NCBI GenBank assembly: GCA_043784965.1
Contig: JAYVXS010000084.1
Span: 1-6,779, forward strand
DNA length: 6,779 nucleotides
Direction of reading: 5' to 3'
Source: JAYTQQ01 sp043784965
GTDB lineage: Bacteria; Bdellovibrionota; Bdellovibrionia; Bdellovibrionales; JAMPXM01
A model generated the notes under the pieces. The model worked only from the letters and a program-made list of their open reading frames with translations, searched no databases and was not told where the DNA came from. Of this stretch, positions 5,498 through 6,779 are shown one piece after another. The position numbers and the translations under genes are program-made. Numbering within the stretch: position 1 is the first letter of the stretch; each line of letters begins with the position of its first letter.

Positions 5498-5881
5498 TTA
5501 TTTTACTAACGTAAATTCACAATGAGTATCGTAATATTCTCCGCCATCAATGGGATGCGGGCCCGGCTTTTCTACCTGGGTCATAACGAGCTTCGCAATT
5601 AAAGTGGGAATTGCTGTCCCTGATACTGGGGAAGGTCGATACACTGCCTGCAAAGTTGTGATAATAACTGAACTATTATTGAACGGGTATGAAGAGTCCT
5701 CGGTAACAAGATTATGCAGAAATTGATTATTCGCAGTCATTTTAGAGAATTCGTTCGGGCATTTATGAATGATCTCAGTTATTGTGTGAAGAGTGGCGTT
5801 GTCAAATGACCACACATTGGGTGCCGCGAATCCCGCAGTAGTAATTGTCGATATGCAGAGAAACAAAATAAAAGCCTTCAT
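5498..5881 (-). CDS. Small exported two-cysteine protein (127 aa)
   Basis: The family is not recognised. The signal peptide is MKAF, a hydrophobic core, then AGFA with cleavage after A19 or A20. The mature part has two cysteines, C41 (HKCPNEF) and C121 (DTHCEF), at either end of the domain as in the 139-aa neighbour, so one disulfide is likely. Residues 26-63 look helical and 71-82 and 92-104 form strands; a PGPHPIDGG turn (106-114) precedes the last strand. AAGGAG with a 6-nt spacer fixes the start. The gene is a single transcription unit by its looks: copy B of the duplicated element lies 80 nt upstream and an intrinsic terminator follows. It is likely periplasmic or secreted. Despite the shared upstream element and cysteine layout, I cannot align it convincingly with the 139-aa protein. 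Confidence 0.92.
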   Translation of the reverse strand: MKAFILFLCISTITTAGFAAPNVWSFDNATLHTITEIIHKCPNEFSKMTANNQFLHNLVTEDSSYPFNNSSVIITTLQAVYRPSPVSGTAIPTLIAKLVMTQVEKPGPHPIDGGEYYDTHCEFTLVK

Positions 5882-5961
5882 AAAATTCTCCTTAATAGTT
5901 GGCTATCCAGTATCTTTTTTTGAGAACTTTAGCAATCAATCTATGTTATTTCAGAGAAATT

Positions 5962-6148
5962 TCTGGCCCCCAACCTCAATTTAAATGAGCGCCGATTTAC
6001 AAGTTTTGAGATTCCAGCGACGTGGCCATGATCGCATAGGTCCTGTGACCCAACTGTGCTTTACTGGGCAGGCCGCTAGGTTCATAATCTCAGCTTTTAA
6101 ATACGCGGAATGTGGTGCGCAAATTTCAAGAAAATTTTGTCTAGCTTA
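5962..6148. repeat. Duplicated intergenic element, copy B (187 bp)
   Basis: This is the partner of 5172-5360, in the same orientation, 788-790 bp away. It keeps the three conserved blocks (5991-6010, 6039-6067, 6112-6132) but most of the stems seen in copy A are weakened: the 11-bp stem has two mismatches and a G-U, and CATAATC/GAATGTG has one mismatch. The pair CCTGT with A/G-CAGG survives in both copies, with U-A in A and U-G in B. It ends 80 nt before the start of the 127-aa gene. The remaining parts of the 321-bp gap 5882-6202 show only a short dyad (AATGG/CCATT, 6192-6204) at the stop of the 144-aa gene. Confidence 0.93.
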
Positions 6149-6202
6149 AGGGTAAATTCATCGATGCCTAATTCGACGCTATCAAGTGCTAAATGGCCGC
6201 CA

Positions 6203-6637
6203 TTAACGCTTATTGCGCATATCTTGGGTGACCACGAACTCTTTAGTCCACCACCCTATGTGTTTTTGGAATTGCATGATTATGATCTTCTGTCCTGCTT
6301 CTGTATCGATAAGAATCGCTTCATAATTCGAGGCATCAATTTTGACTTTTTCGGACTTCAATATTTTGAAAATCTTTACTTTGCCGCGATCGTAATTAAC
6401 TGATTCAAAGTACTTTTTTGCCACTTCTTGTGCTGACGCTGAGGGCGGAAGTGGGATGTTCGGTGATATACCGTTGACCCAAAGTCCGCCTTGGCCGTCG
6501 ATTGTTTTCAACAATGTTTGGATCGGATTACGATTTTGAGTCATCTTTTGAGCTACTTCCTGCGCGAACGCAGGCGCGCGAAACAAAATAAAAAAAACGA
6601 AAATCAAGCTTACTTTGAGAGAAAATAGAAAAGTCAT
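6203..6637 (-). CDS. Small exported protein without cysteines (144 aa)
   Basis: The family is not recognised. The signal peptide has a long hydrophobic core (residues 9-19) and ends APAFA, cut after A25. The mature protein has no cysteine, unlike the other four small exported proteins here. Residues 26-45 look helical, 51-66 are G/P/N-rich (GGLWVNGISPNIPLPPS), and 69-80 is a helix starting AQEVAKK, echoing AQEVAQK at 25-31. A set of strands follows: 86-92, 106-111, 117-122 and 132-137. AGGA touches the ATG directly, a poor spacing for free initiation. An upstream frame ends 2 nt before this start, so translation may rely on coupling. It is likely periplasmic or outer-envelope, role unknown. 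Confidence 0.9.
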   Translation of the reverse strand: MTFLFSLKVSLIFVFFILFRAPAFAQEVAQKMTQNRNPIQTLLKTIDGQGGLWVNGISPNIPLPPSASAQEVAKKYFESVNYDRGKVKIFKILKSEKVKIDASNYEAILIDTEAGQKIIIMQFQKHIGWWTKEFVVTQDMRNKR

Positions 6638-6639
6638 TC

Positions 6640-6779
6640 CTAATGATCGTTGAACGTCTCATTGGATTTGTCAATAAACCCAATGTCATCTTGGCGGCGG
6701 CCGCTACCGCCAAGCAAGCTTTTTAGATTTCGCCGATGGGGACCGGCACTCGCGGTCCCGCTTTGCACTTTTGAACTTC
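6640..6779 (-). CDS. C-terminal end of an upstream gene (partial, at least 45 aa)
   Basis: A minus-strand frame enters from the right edge (first full codon 6775-6777) and stays open for 45 codons to TAG at 6640-6642. The ending reads DDIGFIDKSNETFNDH. Codons follow the RNY pattern strongly (about 20 of 45), which argues for real coding. The stop lies 2 nt before the ATG of the 144-aa gene, a typical operon junction that would also explain that gene's cramped ribosome binding site. A second frame closing at 6723-6725 (ending RVPVPIGEI) is an alternative but leaves an 85-bp gap. Too little is visible to name the product. Confidence 0.5.
   Translation of the reverse strand, partial: SSKVQSGTASAGPHRRNLKSLLGGSGRRQDDIGFIDKSNETFNDH
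6660..6759. other. Cluster of three strong inverted repeats
   Basis: Three dyads lie within 100 bp. CATTGGRTTT arms at 6660-6669 and 6676-6685 form a 10-bp stem with one G-U on the minus-strand RNA, loop 6. CTTGGCGG (6690-6697) pairs with CCGCCAAG (6707-6714), loop 9. GGGACCG (6739-6745) pairs with CGGTCCC (6753-6759), loop 7. The first contains TTGACA (complement of 6669-6674), a consensus -35 without a convincing -10. They fall inside the partial upstream frame, so they may be incidental, or act as attenuator or operator for the 144-aa gene. Confidence 0.45.

Noticed and set aside
5172..6148. The duplicated element as a MITE or insertion-sequence remnant
   Set aside because: I see no terminal inverted repeats, target-site duplications or transposase fragments; conservation is in internal blocks instead.
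6110..6403. 97-codon plus-strand frame across the end of copy B and the 144-aa gene
   Set aside because: It is antisense to a well-supported gene and starts inside the duplicated element, with no ribosome binding site; copy A does not preserve such a frame.
6528..6713. 61-codon minus-strand frame starting with TTG at the right edge
   Set aside because: It overlaps the signal-peptide end of the 144-aa gene in another frame, has no ribosome binding site, and starts inside a hairpin arm.

Overview
The window is a bacterial chromosomal segment of moderate G+C (roughly 42% by eye). Every gene I accept lies on the minus strand, so transcription runs from the right edge to the left edge. At least six products begin with Sec-type signal peptides, so this is an exported-protein locus. 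Short genes of the MKK/MKA-signal-peptide type, each with a clear GGAG-type ribosome binding site, suggest a Gram-negative bacterium. The style recalls predatory Bdellovibrionota, but that is an impression from sequence style, not a demonstrated placement. None of the complete genes is one I can name, and I assign no gene symbols.

Right part (about 3300 to 6779): the C-terminal end of a gene entering from the right edge is followed, 2 nt later, by a 144-aa exported protein. Four more small exported proteins follow, of 127, 139, 105 and 129 aa. Four of the five carry an even pair or a small set of cysteines in the mature part. They are separated by long intergenic regions of 276 to 437 bp that hold most of the interesting structure. 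The main item is a 187-189 bp element present twice at about 85% identity (5172-5360 and 5962-6148), each copy just upstream of a small-protein gene. Others are a strong intrinsic terminator after the 127-aa gene, a 17-bp palindrome at the -35 position of a perfect TATAAT box, and a chain of mini-ORFs with strong ribosome binding sites.

Left part (1 to about 3300): an exported 536-aa protein with an internal, in-frame 120-bp tandem duplication overlaps a 409-aa beta-rich protein by 53 bp. The 536-aa frame ends directly after a run of four C; a one-base change there would fuse the two into one protein of about 925 aa. The leader of the 536-aa gene holds a possible 41-codon ORF and a hairpin that covers the start codon's Shine-Dalgarno-like bases. 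At the far left edge a short open frame contains a motif resembling the histidine-kinase HisKA phosphorylation site.

The best candidate for something undescribed is the duplicated intergenic element, together with the array of small cysteine-containing exported proteins it accompanies. What these proteins do cannot be told from the sequence alone.
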